Part shown: one piece after another, positions 9,720-22,064 of the stretch
How positions within the stretch are numbered: position 1 is the first letter of the stretch
Layout of the letters: every line of letters begins with the position of its first letter
Origin: Ashinkailepas kermadecensis
Taxonomy: Eukaryota; Arthropoda; Thecostraca; Neolepadidae
Direction of reading: 5' to 3'
NCBI GenBank assembly: GCA_034440615.1
Contig: JAOTOM010002640.1
Location: 48,246-112,245 of the forward strand
DNA length: 64,000 nucleotides
The notes under the pieces: model-generated
Told to the model about the DNA's origin: nothing
Databases searched by the model: none
What the model saw: only the letters and a program-made list of their open reading frames with translations
Translations under genes and position numbers: made by a program

Positions 9720-11319
9720 AGCTGTGGTCTGCCTACTGACTGCTACAAAAAGTTGTTAGTTTGAGTGGTAACCGTAAGTGGAATAACCAGCATTTTTGTG
9801 TGTCGTTCTGTGTTTGTGTTTATTTATATCTTTGTTCCCACATTTGTGTCAGAGTACATGTGAAGCCCATCCTATCCAGTATGAACCTAGAGTGCAAGTA
9901 CCTGTTGTGGGCAGGCTGATAACCCACTGACACTTTACACAACTTTGAAAATAACAAGAACAAGAAAATCAACAATTTGAGAAAACCACAAAAGTAAGCA
10001 TCATGCATACATTTGTCTCAGTTGATAGCTGCCAAATTTGTTTGCTGCGCAAAAATCCCCTGCTGCCAAATTTAGTTCAGGATCACATGAGCTTAAATAT
10101 CTGTTCATGCACAATCTGTGGCCATAGAGTGGTGAGAAGTGGATCTGAATTTAGTTATGATGATTAAAAGATTCGACATTAAATGCAAATTCATAACTTG
10201 CTAATTCAAATAAATCCTGTTCCTATAGATATAGTCCTGCAGTCATGCTTTAGGTACATCACACATGCAAAGCATAACTGGTATGTAAAATGCACAATTT
10301 AAAGTGTAACTCACATCCACATAATTGGCTGAAACTGAAGTAGAACTTCAAAAAACACATCCACATTATGTTCCTGTCTTCACTTTTATATCATTGTCAC
10401 AACACTTCATGACTGTACATTGTGTACAATATATGTAGGATTAACATTTCATGTCAGCATCTTTATGAACTTGACCAGGGCATGAATGTCAATAGACTGA
10501 AAGGTCAACACATGTATATTAAACATGAGCACAACTTTTAAACTATGAATCATACATTGTTTGAGCTTGACTAAACAACTTCAACCATCAAGACAGTTCA
10601 GAAAAGGAATATGTTGATATATCTATGTGATCTATGTGGATGTGATACTGATAAGATTGGCTATGGTAGCACAATGGGCATGATTGGAGGAGTTTGGCAT
10701 TTTTGAGGAGTGTGTTATGCAATATCAGGTGAATGATGCTAGATAGGCTGGGATATATAGTTCCCTTGGAACTTGAGATAATGGATTGATTTGGGTGTTA
10801 GCATGTACTTTTCTGGTATCTTTTCTAGATGTGGCATAAATACTGGAGTAATCATGTTGATGGAAATAATTTTTCACACTTCATAAAATTATCTTACCTA
10901 ATGCACATGTTCTAGGCATGCTATTTCAGAGTTTACTTGCACCACTTCCTTAGGAGAAGTAAACAGCCAGGCAGCAGAGAAGTAAACAGCAGACTTGTCT
11001 AGCAACTTTGCAATTATGTTATGTACTAGTATGTGCAAGCTATATGAGCCTTAATTTTTTATATATTGCATTATTCCTGTTCTCATGAATTACAATTTCA
11101 GTTAAAAAAGAACGTTCTACAACAAGTGCCAGCTTTGTTTTAAATATGTAAATTGGGTCCATCCCTCCCTCTCCCTCCACAGTATGCTAACCTACCCTCA
11201 ATCATTGATCCCCCTAACCAAGCTGGCACACACTAAATACAAATGTTTTTTGGGGCAACTTTGTTCTTCAAAAAGGTGCTTTGCCCCTCCCACAACTAAC
11301 TTCATAAAGTGACACCCAT
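9720..11319. other. AT-rich, gene-free interval
   Basis: No coding region was seen. It contains one LINE 3' UTR fragment (10660-10840). The rest shows no motif I recognise. Confidence 0.4.
10660..10840 (+). mobile_element. CR1/L2-type LINE 3' UTR fragment
   Basis: The interval is closely similar to 4587-4760 of the larger LINE copy: both contain TATGGTAGCACAATGGG, ATGATGCTAGATA, GCTGGGATATATAG and ATTGATT. The 3' tail is missing and several substitutions separate the two. Confidence 0.75.
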
Positions 11320-11476
11320 CGGGGACGAGTGGTCTAGGGGTAAGATGCTCGTCTCACAATCGAAAGATTGTGGGTTCGAGTCTCACCTGTCGCTACTCTT
11401 CGCCCGCGACCAATCGGCGTGAGAGATTGGCGACGCTATATGACTCAGCGGTCGACGTGTCGTAAAACCAATAACC
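11320..11476 (+). mobile_element. tRNA-derived SINE with perfect 14-bp target duplication
   Basis: It starts GGGGACGAG, with A box TGGTCTAGGGG (a perfect match to TRGYNNARNNG) and B box GGTTCGAGTCT (10 of 11). The cloverleaf-like head has a CTCACAA anticodon loop, as in tRNA-Val. The tail shares the hairpin block found in the LINE at 55883-56632. AAAGTGACACCCAT at 11306-11319 and again at 11477-11490 is the target-site duplication. Confidence 0.95.
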
Positions 11477-13357
11477 AAAGTGACACCCATGAGCCATGTT
11501 GTTTTTACTATTACCTGTTAATATGAAGTCCTAAAGTACTAACAGCTTGAATTTTATAGTTCAATTATTTTTCAAAATGCTATCCTCTGAGTGCTGGTAT
11601 ATCAAAATATGTGAGATGCTCTTGGTTCCTGCCAGGGGGGGGGGGACTGAGCCCTGTCTTGCTAGCTCAAGAAGAATGGTGCAGGGCTTTGAACTCCAGA
11701 GTCCCTAGGTTTTGCTGCCAGTGGTTAAATTCCATGAGGACTACATAAGTGTGTTGATCTAGCTGAATCATTTGTTGCTAAGAGGAGTACTAGGTTCAAC
11801 ACTAGCAAACTGCATGCATGCATCTGATTTCCAAAGATTTCAGCATTAATGCAAGGGATTTTTGAAACCCAAAACTAATTCACATGGGAGTGACTGCTTT
11901 GAAGTGGGTCGGTGAATTTGGTGTCTAGAACATTATAGCCTGTGATCTCGGTGATGTCACATCGAAAACCTAAAGGGATTTGTACTATAGTGTGAATATG
12001 CTCTGGTAGGGTAGCTGCATTGTTTGAAGCATAGTGCAGTGCCATGTATGATGCATAACTGTGGAACGATACTGTGAACAGAGGGGTAGTAAAGTAGTTA
12101 GACGTGGCTTACCATTTCCGTCCCTGAAGATACTATTTCATTTACCATGGTGGCAGCATAGGCATGTAATGTGTCAATTATGCCATGTACCCTCATTTTA
12201 AATTGTGCTAAATAACAAGATTATCCTGTATATCTTTGTTATGAAGGGTAGCAATGCATTGGCTACAGCATTGTGAACAGCAACATAGATAGACAAGATA
12301 TTGTTATAAATGAGCAAGTGTGGTGTGATTAACTGTAACCTTGAAAATTGTGCACACATAGATGGTGTGTTGGCTAGATACCAGCAACATGTTGAAAGCA
12401 AATGATAAAAAATGATATGGAAAACGTTTTATTGACATGCTGATGCCACCATCTGTACTCAGCGTTGGAAATGCCCGGCTGTTTTGGACGCCCTCTCCGG
12501 AGGGGGCGGGTAGGCACATAGGCCCTTCTTTCACGTTGCAGGCAAGGTCGACCGAACGACCTTGACCGGTCGCCGCACGGCTCCCTGTCAAGTGAGCGAG
12601 CAGGCCGGTCCGGTGGTAGCGTGCAAGAATGGACTATGAACTATTTTTGTTCTCCGGAGCATACGTCCAGAAGTGTCCAGCATTTCCGACCCTGTGTGTA
12701 CTTGCAATTTGTCATAGCAGACAAAATTGAGTTGGCATTATAATGTTTACATACACATACACAATGCCTCTGTAAACCACGGAGGTATGTGCCCAACATG
12801 CGAGATGTGTACATTAATGTTTGTGTTTGGTGCAATATTGGCACACCTGTGTTGTTGGACATGTGCTACCACTTGTGCAGGCATGAAATAAGTTAGTGTC
12901 ATGCTCATGGTTATTTCTGAACAACCTTTCATACATTGCGGTCGGACGCGTTTTTCGCATCGAAATACAGCTCGTGGTCGCAAATTCTCGTTTCCCAACC
13001 GTATTTATAAGGACCGTGACTTATGCCTAACATGACCAATTTTTCATGTGTGTGATTGTGTGCATGTGCACTACTTTTGGTGCGGCAACAAAATCACAAC
13101 TAGAAAGGCTTGATGAGATTCAGCATACATTTTGGTTAAAGTGTCAAGTGTAAAGTTTTGGTTAAAGTGTATAGTGTTTGGCCAAGGCATGTTTTAGGGT
13201 ATCAGTATTGACTTCTGAGCGCTGACACGCCACCAAAAACTGATTGCACTACAAAACAGAAAAAAAAGCTTTCATGCCCTGCTAGACTTATAGGACCTAA
13301 ATGGGTGGGCTGATACTGGCAGATTGATTCCAAATATGGTCAGTGCAAGGTATTGCT

Positions 13358-13445
13358 TCGGGGGATCTGGAAGTAGGATATTCAGATATACAATATGAAG
13401 TAGTGACTAGATGAAATTGAATATAAAAAAAAATACCTGGGCCTG
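13358..13445 (+). mobile_element. Worn CR1/L2-type LINE fragment (RT region)
   Basis: GATCTGGAAG, TATTCAGATATACAAT and GAAATTGAATATAAAAAAAA align with the LINE RT region near 3858-3935, with many substitutions and an A-run that breaks the frame. Confidence 0.6.
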
Positions 13446-13690
13446 TTATCTTAAAGGGAATATGAAATCATATGAGCGAATGCTTCGCCCTTGCTCTCAA
13501 TATATTCTTGTCCTAGTGTGAGTTGTATTTGTTGTCATTTAAACAGTATTTTTCTCATAATGAAAGTTCAGGTGCTAAAGTATAAGGCAGAAGAAAATGT
13601 GTCATTTTGACACAGGTGACTTTCATAAATTACAATGGCTGCCATTCCTGCTCGATGTTACCAATTTCTGAGCATAGATTGTGTTAGTGA

Positions 13691-13693
<3 letters not shown>

Positions 13694-13722
<29 letters not shown>
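13694..13722. repeat. (TA)n microsatellite
   Basis: About 14 TA dinucleotides in a row. Confidence 0.9.
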
Positions 13723-13728
<6 letters not shown>

Positions 13729-15028
13729 TTGGATTTGGACGCATCCAATATGAAATTGACGGTCACACAATTTACTAAGTCACTTGGCCGCACATTGTGT
13801 GTATCCAAATTCCATTCATTTTGACATCAGGTTACAGATAATCTAGTTCTGCCATTAAGATGAAAATACAGTTGAAATTTTGCATTGGAGCTTCAAGGAA
13901 ACTTTAGGAACACATATCAGATGCCAGCATTTCTCAGAGGTTAGCAAAAAGACTACTCGAAAGTGATAATGCGACTATTTGTTACGTGAAAGCGAAACAA
14001 GGCTGACAAGGATCTAACTAAGTATGTAATTATTTGCTTCGATAAATGTCGTCTTGCACCTTAAATGCCGAATTCAGTTTCGCTGACGTCCATGACTAAA
14101 CGTCAGAACGTCCATGGGTCTATCTGTTTCGGGACACGATGTTTTCACCTCATCGCTTTCTGGCCGTAGCAATGCTGAGGTCGTGCTGCGTGTCTTGTGA
14201 CAAACCAGTGCTGGTAGTGTCGCTGCCAGTCCCTAGTTATGATGGGCTTTGTATTGTCATTCCCCGCTGACTCGTGAATACAGGGTAGGTGTGGATCGCT
14301 ATAGTCCACCGGCAGTAAATTTGCGATACAGGAATTGTATCATAAACACATCGCATCACGGATAATTAGTACAGGCTGTGGTAGTCAAAATTGGATACAA
14401 GTACAAAATGGCTTTAATGTAATGCTTGAGAGTGACGACTATTTCTACTTCCGCAGGTGCTTGTTTCTACAATCATCACTTCATGGTCTGCGTTGACAGA
14501 CGTGTGAAGATTTTCTGAACGAGTTAATGATATTCCAGATTCATGTCGTAGCACATGTAGGAAAAACCTCCACTACAACTTCTCAGGACCCAGGAAGTGT
14601 CTTCAAATACGATATTATTCAGCACAATACCACGCAGCAATGTTTTTAGTACCTTTGTTAAATATATAGTTTTATGCTCTCTGTACATTTCGAGTAGTTT
14701 CAGTCAGATAATCAGGAATTTGTTGGCTGTGAAGTTCCAGGGGTAGCTATTGTATAATATCCCCGTTCGGTTCTGCTTGTCTGCCGTTCTACATACATTC
14801 CTCGGTCCCCTAGGGAGAATCTCTAGAAACAGGTGCAAAAACACACAACACTCTTGCCCGAACTCTGATAGCTGATCATTCGGCACGTAGCACCCATATC
14901 AGACCATCAATAGCTTACATTCAATTGCGTTAGACCATCTAGCACAGCACTAAGTCACCTTCATAGTTCCGTGATCACCGGCACCGTGTGGCACCTCTCC
15001 ACCGCCGGACATAGGTGGCGATCGGCCG

Positions 15029-16030
15029 ATGCCGCACCTCTGGCTCAGCCGGCGATCGCGCAAACACCGGCCCGCCGGCGACCCGACGATCGCCGACAGC
15101 GCCAACGCCCGGCTGCCCGCCCAGCGCGTTCGCAAGTGTCGCAGCGGCGCCGTGGCCGCGGCCGGCGATGTGCCCGAGCGCTGGGACGAGGTGGCGGACG
15201 AGCCGGACGAGCCCGGCCGGCAGCTGGTGGCGGACACGCGCCGCGGCGGCCGCAGGTCGCCGGCCGGCGGTGGCCGCCGCTACCCGCCCGAGCTGTGGTA
15301 CCTGGTCGGCCGGCACGTGGCCGCTGAGGACGTGGCGCTGTTCGCGGCTATCTGCCGGGACGCGTACCGCGCCACCCTGACGCAGCCGTTCTGGACGCGG
15401 CTGTACTGGCGCCACTGGGCGTCGCCGACGCCGCTGGCGGCGCCCGACTGGCTGCACGAGCGGCGCGGCTGCCGTGCCGCCGTCGTGCGCGCCCTGCACC
15501 GCACGCACGCGCCGCTGCGGGCGCGCCGGCAGCGCGTCGCCGACGGCGGCGACACTGCGCGCCTGGTGGGCGCCACGTGCGCGAACATGGGCCGCGCGCC
15601 GGCCGGCGCCGACAACTGGCTCTACTGCTTCGTGTTCCGCCGTGGCGCCGCCAACTATCACCGGCGCTTGGCGCCACCGCAGCGGTGCGACGTGCGCGAC
15701 GCGCGCGAGGCGCTCTTCGAGAACGCCGACGACGGCACCACCGGGCTGCTGGTGAAGGCGCACGCCATCAGCCAGCTGCCGGCCGTGTTCGGCCACGTGG
15801 TGCAGAGCGTGGCCGTCACCATGACGACCGGCATGCAGATGAAGATGACGCTCGTGTTCACGGAGACCGGCTACCGGGAGGGTGGCAGCGCCGTGCCGGC
15901 CGCCTACCTGAACCGCACGCTCGTGCTGGCGCCGGTCAAGACGTTCCGAATGGTGCACTGGTGGGACGAGGAGTTCCACGAGGTGTTCCACCGGCACCTG
16001 ATAGCCGGGAAGGGCGGCCTGCCGAGCTGA
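15029..16030 (+). CDS. tmem183: TMEM183-like F-box protein, apparently single exon
   Basis: The 333-codon frame matches the TMEM183 family along its length. Near the start DPTIADSANARLPAQRVRK matches the conserved basic N-terminal segment. At about residues 90-125, PPELWYLVGRHVAAEDVALF, AAICRDAYRATL and FWTRLYWRHW form the F-box-like helix region. Further on are NWLYCFVFRR and, in the C-terminal third, a stretch equivalent to the hydrophobic segment that gave the family its name (HVVQSVAVTMTTGMQMKMTLVF). The end, APVKTFRMVHWWDEEF, is the family's closing motif. Vertebrate members are about 375 residues, so this is near full length. The ATG at 15029 is the first in frame after a stop at 14972-14974. 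The region is a CpG-rich island of very high third-position GC. No intron is needed, suggesting either lineage intron loss or a retrocopy. Cellular function is poorly known. Confidence 0.85.
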   Translation: MPHLWLSRRSRKHRPAGDPTIADSANARLPAQRVRKCRSGAVAAAGDVPERWDEVADEPDEPGRQLVADTRRGGRRSPAGGGRRYPPELWYLVGRHVAAEDVALFAAICRDAYRATLTQPFWTRLYWRHWASPTPLAAPDWLHERRGCRAAVVRALHRTHAPLRARRQRVADGGDTARLVGATCANMGRAPAGADNWLYCFVFRRGAANYHRRLAPPQRCDVRDAREALFENADDGTTGLLVKAHAISQLPAVFGHVVQSVAVTMTTGMQMKMTLVFTETGYREGGSAVPAAYLNRTLVLAPVKTFRMVHWWDEEFHEVFHRHLIAGKGGLPS

Positions 16031-18100
16031 TGGCGGTCGGCGCGGGGTAGGCGCAGTGAAGCGGCGGCGTGGCAGAGTCGTGTTGCGTGTCATCGCGCGC
16101 CATGTAGCTTCTGGGCTTTCAAGGCTCCATTTTTCGGCTATTGAATGCACTTTTGCGGGCATAAATGCCAAGGCTCACCGCCAAGTTTCGGTTGGATGAC
16201 TGATTCTCGCACCTTCCCACTAAAAAGTTGTTTCTATGCACCAGACTAAATAATGTTCCTTTGTTCATTAGCTATGTGTTATGTTTCTTCTTGAGGGATG
16301 TTGAACCTGTTCTTTTCTACCTCTTGCACTCTCCATAAATAATTTTTTTTATCGTATCCTCTTTTATAAATAGAGATGGACCACCTCAATGCAAGGGATT
16401 AGCTCGGGCGAAATGTTGGGTGTGCTCATGATTCGAACTCTGTTCAGTTCCACCGCGATCGTATAGAGCACCGCGTGTACATGGTGGTCTAATGCGTTTC
16501 ACTCGATTTGTAGGTGTGCTGCTGTTTCGTGCTTATTTGTGAGATGTTCGTAAATATGGAAACGAAATGGCACCAAAGAAACAGACTAGTAGGTCGATAA
16601 CCAAGCTCATCCGGGCTCTTGTCTGGCATGAGACTGTGAGCTGGCACGTGCATTGAGTTTGTTTTCCGATGTGGAGTGGCACGCAGCTGTGCGAGCTGGT
16701 CGTGCTGTGTGGCACGACAATCGTAGCCTCTGTTGCGTCTGTGAAAATCAAGTCGAAGCCAGTTGTTTTCGGGACATATATTTGTGAGTTGAAGCTTGTG
16801 ATTGGTACCGTATTGCTGGAACCTCATTGGAATACGCTATCATGTACGTCCGAGAGCAATACACGTGCAATTTGATAGCGTGATCCGACTCGCGGATATG
16901 TTTTACTGGTAGACAGTATCTCGTTATTGCACCGGGGTATGTTTGACGGCTGAACCGGCTGCTCAATCAGCCGGTTTTATTGAGGCTTTCGGCTCCTACT
17001 GGAGCCTTTGCCAGACTGGTGGGCACAAGAGGAGATATCGTGGTAACGTGCCACTGTGCCGTTCTGATGACTGGGTGGGGAGGAGACGGTGGCACAAGGA
17101 GGCTGCTGTAAAATTACACGAACTGATTGATCGAGTAAGGGATTTAAACGGCCGCCACAATGCCGGAACGCGGCAATGCTCTGCTCTGTAGCATGAAGCG
17201 CCAAAATGCAGTGGGTTAGGTGTGCAAGCCCTTCATTCCGCTTAGAGAGCTCGTTTGAAGAAGGCGAAGCACAACGAAAACTGCCTGACTCACCTCCGAG
17301 GCCGGGGTTCGGAAACCGATTTCAGAGGCAACGGCTAAGTGCATCGGAGCTTTCGAGCTTGTGATTGTTGGGAAGGCGACTCATCCAGAAGGAACATGCA
17401 CAGCGAGTGTCTTCTGGCACAAACCCACCTCCGTCCACCCGTATTTACATTCGACTAATGCACTAACTAATAAATAAGAGGGACTGCTCAATGGAGTTTG
17501 CGGCGTTGCCGCCAACCCAAATAAGCTCCGCCCAGACCAGCTGCCGTCGGCGGCTTGCGTCCAGTGGGTGCATACACCGCATGGATGATGTACACCAAAC
17601 TGTCTGATCCGTCTGACCGGCTTCCTAGCTGAATAACTGCATATCTGTGTTGTGTAACTGTACATAGCTTTATAACAGCCACACGACTCTGGGTGGTTTA
17701 CTTTCTCTTGTCACCCAGACGGACAAATGCCGTCATATATATATATTTGGTAAACAACATGATTGTCATTTAGATAATTGTATTGTCGCGGAACAGTCAT
17801 TTTTACATTAACAACCTACATGTCACCGCGTTTGTTTAACAAGTAACATGACGCAGAGTCCCATATGGGATGTCCAATGTCCACTGGTTTCCCTTGGCTC
17901 ACAATTGTCACATCTTCACACTGGCACCCTCCCCCCCCCACCCACTTCCCTGCCTTCTCAGAATATATATATATATAATGCATATATTTATGTGTTTGTG
18001 TGTGCGTGTGTTGGCAGGGCGTTGTGTGTGCGCGCGCGTGGACGTATGTACAGCAAGTGTCAACAATCCGAACTACATCGGAGGAATGCCGTCCACACGT
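16031..18100. other. Gene-free interval downstream of tmem183
   Basis: No supported gene was seen. It contains short alternating TA/TG tracts near 17733-17750 and 17960-18040. Confidence 0.35.
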
Positions 18101-19240
18101 GTCTCCTCCCGCCCGGGCCACCTCGCACACTCGCCTGACACTCGCACACTCGCTTGGCACTCTGCCACTCGCCGCCGCAGCGGCGCCACCCCTGACCAGA
18201 CGATTGTGCCGCCACCTGGCTGCCAGCCGTGGCCATCCACCCGCCCCCGCCGCCGCCGCCGCCGCCGCTGCCGAGTAGCGCCACACCCGCCAAGAGGCGC
18301 GCGGTCACGGCAGGGGCGCGCCGCCGCCCGCCGCCGCGGCGCCAGGAAGATCTCAGCTTTGGTTTAGTCATATCCAACGATAAATAGTCATAAGTTATAG
18401 ACAATTGGCGGCGGCGTCTTGCCAATCAGTCGTGCTACTCTCGAACCTACCCACCCGACGCCCGCACGGCCGTCACCATACGGCGAGATTTCTCAAAAAC
18501 GGAAAGGACACACACACACAGCGGTCGCCGCGCACGCGCCGACCCGGATCACCACCAAATATTGTTGGCATTATATGGCAGCATTCAAAACAACAGTACA
18601 ACGCAATACTAGTTCCAGTAAAAGCTGCCCTCTGACCAACGATAGAGCGCATCTAAGATGCCACTTGACAGATAAAGCTTAGAGAAACAGTATCCTTTTC
18701 ACGTAAAAAAACATGACGTCGGACCCGGACCCCACCCCCGCCCGCCTCCACTCTCCCCCTCGCTGGCCGGGGCCAAGGGCCGCCATTACACGTGCCGGGC
18801 CGGCCGTCAGTCGGCGACCGGAGACCCCGCCCTCGCCCCCGCCCCAGCCCCAGCCCAACCGCACAGTCCACACTCGCGCCCGCTTGTGACTCGAAATTGC
18901 CCGTCGCGCACGCCGCCGGCGAAAACTAAAACGAGGCGCGCGCGAGCGCGCGTCTAGTCAGGTACTCTGGCGGCACGAGCAGCAACGCGCCGCCGACCCC
19001 ACACGACGCCACCGTCGGCGGCCGCAGACGGCGCCGTCAGCCGGTGGCCTCCACCGACTGCGAGGTGGAGCTCTCCTGGGGAACGGCGCGTCACGTCATC
19101 ACCTCCGACCACAGCCGCCGTCGCCGAACGGCGCGTCACGTCATCACCTCCGACCACAGCCGCCGTCGCCGAACGGCGCGTCACGTCATCACCTCCGACC
19201 ACAGCCGCCGTCGCCCAATCAAATCGAACACGCAACACCA
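18100..19240. other. Two CpG-rich blocks of unknown role
   Basis: GC-rich, CpG-dense blocks lie at about 18100-18345 and 18700-19240, separated by ordinary DNA. They have the look of promoter or CpG-island sequence but no start site or protein could be assigned. A triplicated 45-bp unit lies in the second block. Confidence 0.3.
19081..19215. repeat. Exact 45-bp tandem repeat, three copies
   Basis: Three identical units start at 19081, 19126 and 19171, each containing GCGTCACGTCATCACC, which includes a CRE/bZIP-like TCACGTCA core. The perfect identity implies a recent duplication. Confidence 0.9.
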
Positions 19241-20211
19241 TGCCAGCGATTCAGAAACTTTTCGGGACATTCACACTTCCACTTGTACAGAGCGCCTCAA
19301 CTCCTCCCCGCTGAAAACGTGGCGTGTTTTGAGTAATCACAGCACTCCTCTAAACACTGCTATTCTATGCCTTAACTGCCCCTTCCCCTAATGTTTGAGA
19401 ACAGACTACACCAAAATCTGAATGTTGACCGAGATTTCGTGGCAACTGTGTAGTAAGCCGAAGCTCTTCCGCGGTCTCTCAAATGTATTGAGGTCTTTTA
19501 AATGTACTAGGAGATACGAATATAATGGTAAGAACTACTGTCGACCATTATTAGACAGCGTAATACGGTGTTGAGATGCCTGTTCCCTGGATTGTGAATT
19601 GCACCCGTGTGACGTATGCCGCGCAGAATCGCCGGCCGGTGCCGCAATGAACCAGTCTCAACTGACTGCCACATATTACGATGCAACACCCACCTTCGCC
19701 ACATATTACAGCGCATCACCCACCTGCGCCACATTCTTCTGCATATGTCGCTGTCGGACCTCGCGTATTTTCAGGATCAACATTTGCTTGTTTGGGAACA
19801 GACTGACGTGGTGGTTCTGAAAGGTGGCGATCGCCTGACCTGCGGGTGCACGAGGGGCGAAGTCAGACACTGTACGAACTCAGCGCTCTCATGCAAGGGC
19901 AGGGTCAGAGCCTGCATATATTCGCCGCTCAGGCCGATGGACGGCGTCAGGGACTGCAGACACTCAACACCCGACCACGGGCAAAACCCAAGACCAGAGT
20001 GTGACTCCGCATGCAGCGAGTATCGGCTGTAATCGTCCATTCGGCATCGCCCCATGATTGCACAATCCACCATGATCATCTAGCGAGTCTGGCCGGACCG
20101 TGGCCTCAGCAGTCAGCTGCCGACAGTCGGCGCAGCTCGTCCACAAGGTCGGCGGTCACACTCGGCCACCCTCGCCACGGACCGGGCGGCGGCCACTGCC
20201 GGCGCACTCAC

Positions 20212-20376
20212 TGGACGGGTAGAAGCCGCCCTGCTCCTGGAACAGCTGCAGCACCAGACTGCGCCTCTGGTCGAGGATGCGCCGCAGCGAGCCCGACTTC
20301 TCGCTGCCGGGCGTGCGCGGCGTGCGCGGCGAGCGGCCCACCGCCGACGGCGAGAAGTCGCCGGACTCGCTCAGCT
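20212..20376 (-). CDS. cic: cic exon 18: [18 protein letters not shown] motif
   Basis: The 165-bp exon encodes [20 protein letters not shown] and [19 protein letters not shown], ending GGFYPS. The L-D-Q-R-R-x-L-V-x-Q-L-F-Q motif is near the C-terminus of Capicua. The acceptor is CCGCCACAG and the donor is GTCCA|GTGAGT. One base is left over, so a further exon must follow; it was not found in the window. A 54-bp retroposed tail lies only 28 bp upstream of the acceptor. Confidence 0.95.
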
Positions 20377-20404
20377 CTGTGGCGGTAGCGGCGGCCGAGT
20401 CATG

Positions 20405-20458
20405 ATCGATTATTTGGGTGTAAGGGCGCGCCGACTGCAGGGCCATTTGGTGCCAATC
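20405..20458 (-). mobile_element. 54-bp retroposed tail beside cic exon 18
   Basis: The insert contains TTATTTGGGTG, AAGGGCGCGCCGACTGCAGG and a GGTGCC end. GCCGAGTCATG (20394-20404) and GCCGCGTCATG (20459-20469) are a 10-of-11 target duplication. Confidence 0.7.
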
Positions 20459-20817
20459 GCCGCGTCATGCCACACCAGTCTGGCATACTGGCCTTCTGAC
20501 ACTCCCACTCCTCTCACGCAATGGATCATCTCTCCTCATATACAATACGAGATAATAGCTGTATCATTCAACAATGTCTATTCCGACTATTTAAACATCG
20601 AATTCTTCGTTTCCTTTGCGGTGATTCGCATTTTATTTAACTTCGTTCTTCGGCGGATGCGCCTCAGCCACTGCTAGATGATACTTTAGTACGCTAGAGT
20701 TAGATAGTACCTTAGTATTCGGGACAACACGACGCTCCGCCAAACAATTGGCGACCACGTCTTCACGAAAAGAGTCCGGTATTATTTCCAAACATACAAC
20801 TACCAAGCTGCACCGTC

Positions 20818-21088
20818 CTTTGTGGTATTGTATTGTAGTTTAGGGGCGCATCGACCGCAAAGGTCATATAGCTCCTTTGTGGTTTGGTTGGTTATTGGTT
20901 TTACGACACGTCGACCGTTGAGTCATGTAGCGTCGCCAATATCTCACGCCGATTGGTCGCGGGCGAAGAGTAGCGACAGGTGAGACTCGAACCCACAACA
21001 TTTCGATCGTGAGACGAGCATCTTACCCCTAGACCACTCGTCCCCTCCTTTGTGGTTTAAGGGCGCATCGACTGCGTAGGTCATATAG
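20818..21088 (-). mobile_element. Triple nest: two retroposed tails and one SINE
   Basis: The outer insertion is flanked by AAGCTGCACCGTC (20805-20817 and 21089-21101). A second tail (20827-20872) is flanked by TCCTTTGTGGT, copied from the first. The SINE (20886-21044) is flanked by CTCCTTTGTGGTTT. The order of insertion can be read directly from the nested duplications. Confidence 0.8.
20886..21044 (-). mobile_element. tRNA-derived SINE with 14-bp target duplication
   Basis: Complete copy with A and B boxes on the - strand. CTCCTTTGTGGTTT occurs at 20872-20885 and 21045-21058. Confidence 0.95.
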
Positions 21089-21174
21089 AAGCTGCACCGT
21101 CTAATGTCCAGCGGATTTGCCGAAGATCACCGGCGGCCTCTTCACGGCTCGTAGCCGTTTTACTCTCAGCCCAC

Positions 21175-21309
21175 CTTTGATTTTGTCGGTGCAGAAGTCG
21201 GGCCCGAAGAAGCGGCTGCCCTGCTGGCTGGCGGAGAGCGGCGTGTTGGTGCCGCGGGGAGTGCCGCCCACTCCCGGAGTGTCCACCTCCGAGCCACTCT
21301 CGTCACACC
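21175..21309 (-). CDS. cic: cic exon 17
   Basis: The 135-bp exon encodes CDESGSEVDTPGVGGTPRGT, NTPLSASQQ and GSRFFGPDFCTDKIK. The T-N-T-P-x-S-A and K/R-F-F-G-P-D-F motifs fit arthropod Capicua. I chose the acceptor GCCGGCAG because it gives the required phase. Another AG further upstream (GTGTCAG) would also be in phase and lengthen the exon slightly. The donor is CAAAG|GTGGGC. Confidence 0.9.
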
Positions 21310-22064
21310 CTGCCGGCGGGACCGCATCACTCAGGGGGTGGCTCGAGGCTGACACGGGACTGGGTCGCCGGCCGCTCGAGCGTGGCTGGAGGGCAGGTCG
21401 GGACTGCACGGACGCCACTCCGGGCCGGCTCGGCTCATTGGTCACATACAGTTGGATGGTGTCGCGCCAATAGCTCGGAGCCGGCTCGGGAATTCTCTGG
21501 TGACGCCTCGCGGACGGCTCGGCATGGACAGACATTGAGCAGAGGCGCCATCACCGAGGACGGCTCTGAGTTGACTGAGTGTGTTAACAATATATGGAAT
21601 CGTCCAAACATAACTGTTATAGTCGGTGAACTGGAATTAAAACAAACGGATGGTTTAAGGACCCGTGGACCGCACACGTGAGGGCGAAAAGGTACACGAA
21701 GAAAGCCGAAAACGAAGTCGCGCCAAGGAAGATCCTGACGCGATACACGCGCGGAGGTGACCAACACTTGTTGAAGCATGACCACCCATGGCATGACAGG
21801 AAAGGACAGTAATTAATTGCATGCACTTTGTCACGCTTAGCAGTACAGCGTCATTGCGACAGCACGTGAAGCACACCGGCTGAATAGTTCCTATATTCGC
21901 GTCGCGAAACCAAGCCCACTCCACTTAAATGCAATGCATGGTGAGAGGGTGCGTGTATACCTATGGTAAACGCAAACCGGTACGTGCGTATTCCCGGCCC
22001 ACGGAGAACGCTGCCGACACCGGCCCCACTTTGTCGGCTCGGCGCACTGAGCGCAGCAACTCAC

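Larger units (their letters stand above)
11491..14950. other. AT-rich, gene-free interval
   Basis: No gene was found. It holds a G-run (11636-11644), a (TA)n tract (13694-13722) and a worn LINE fragment (13358-13445). Confidence 0.4.

Noticed and set aside
11320..11476. Functional tRNA-Val gene from the A/B boxes and CAC loop
   Set aside because: The acceptor stem does not pair, the anticodon stem has only three pairs, and the sequence is repeated with target duplications. It is a SINE head.
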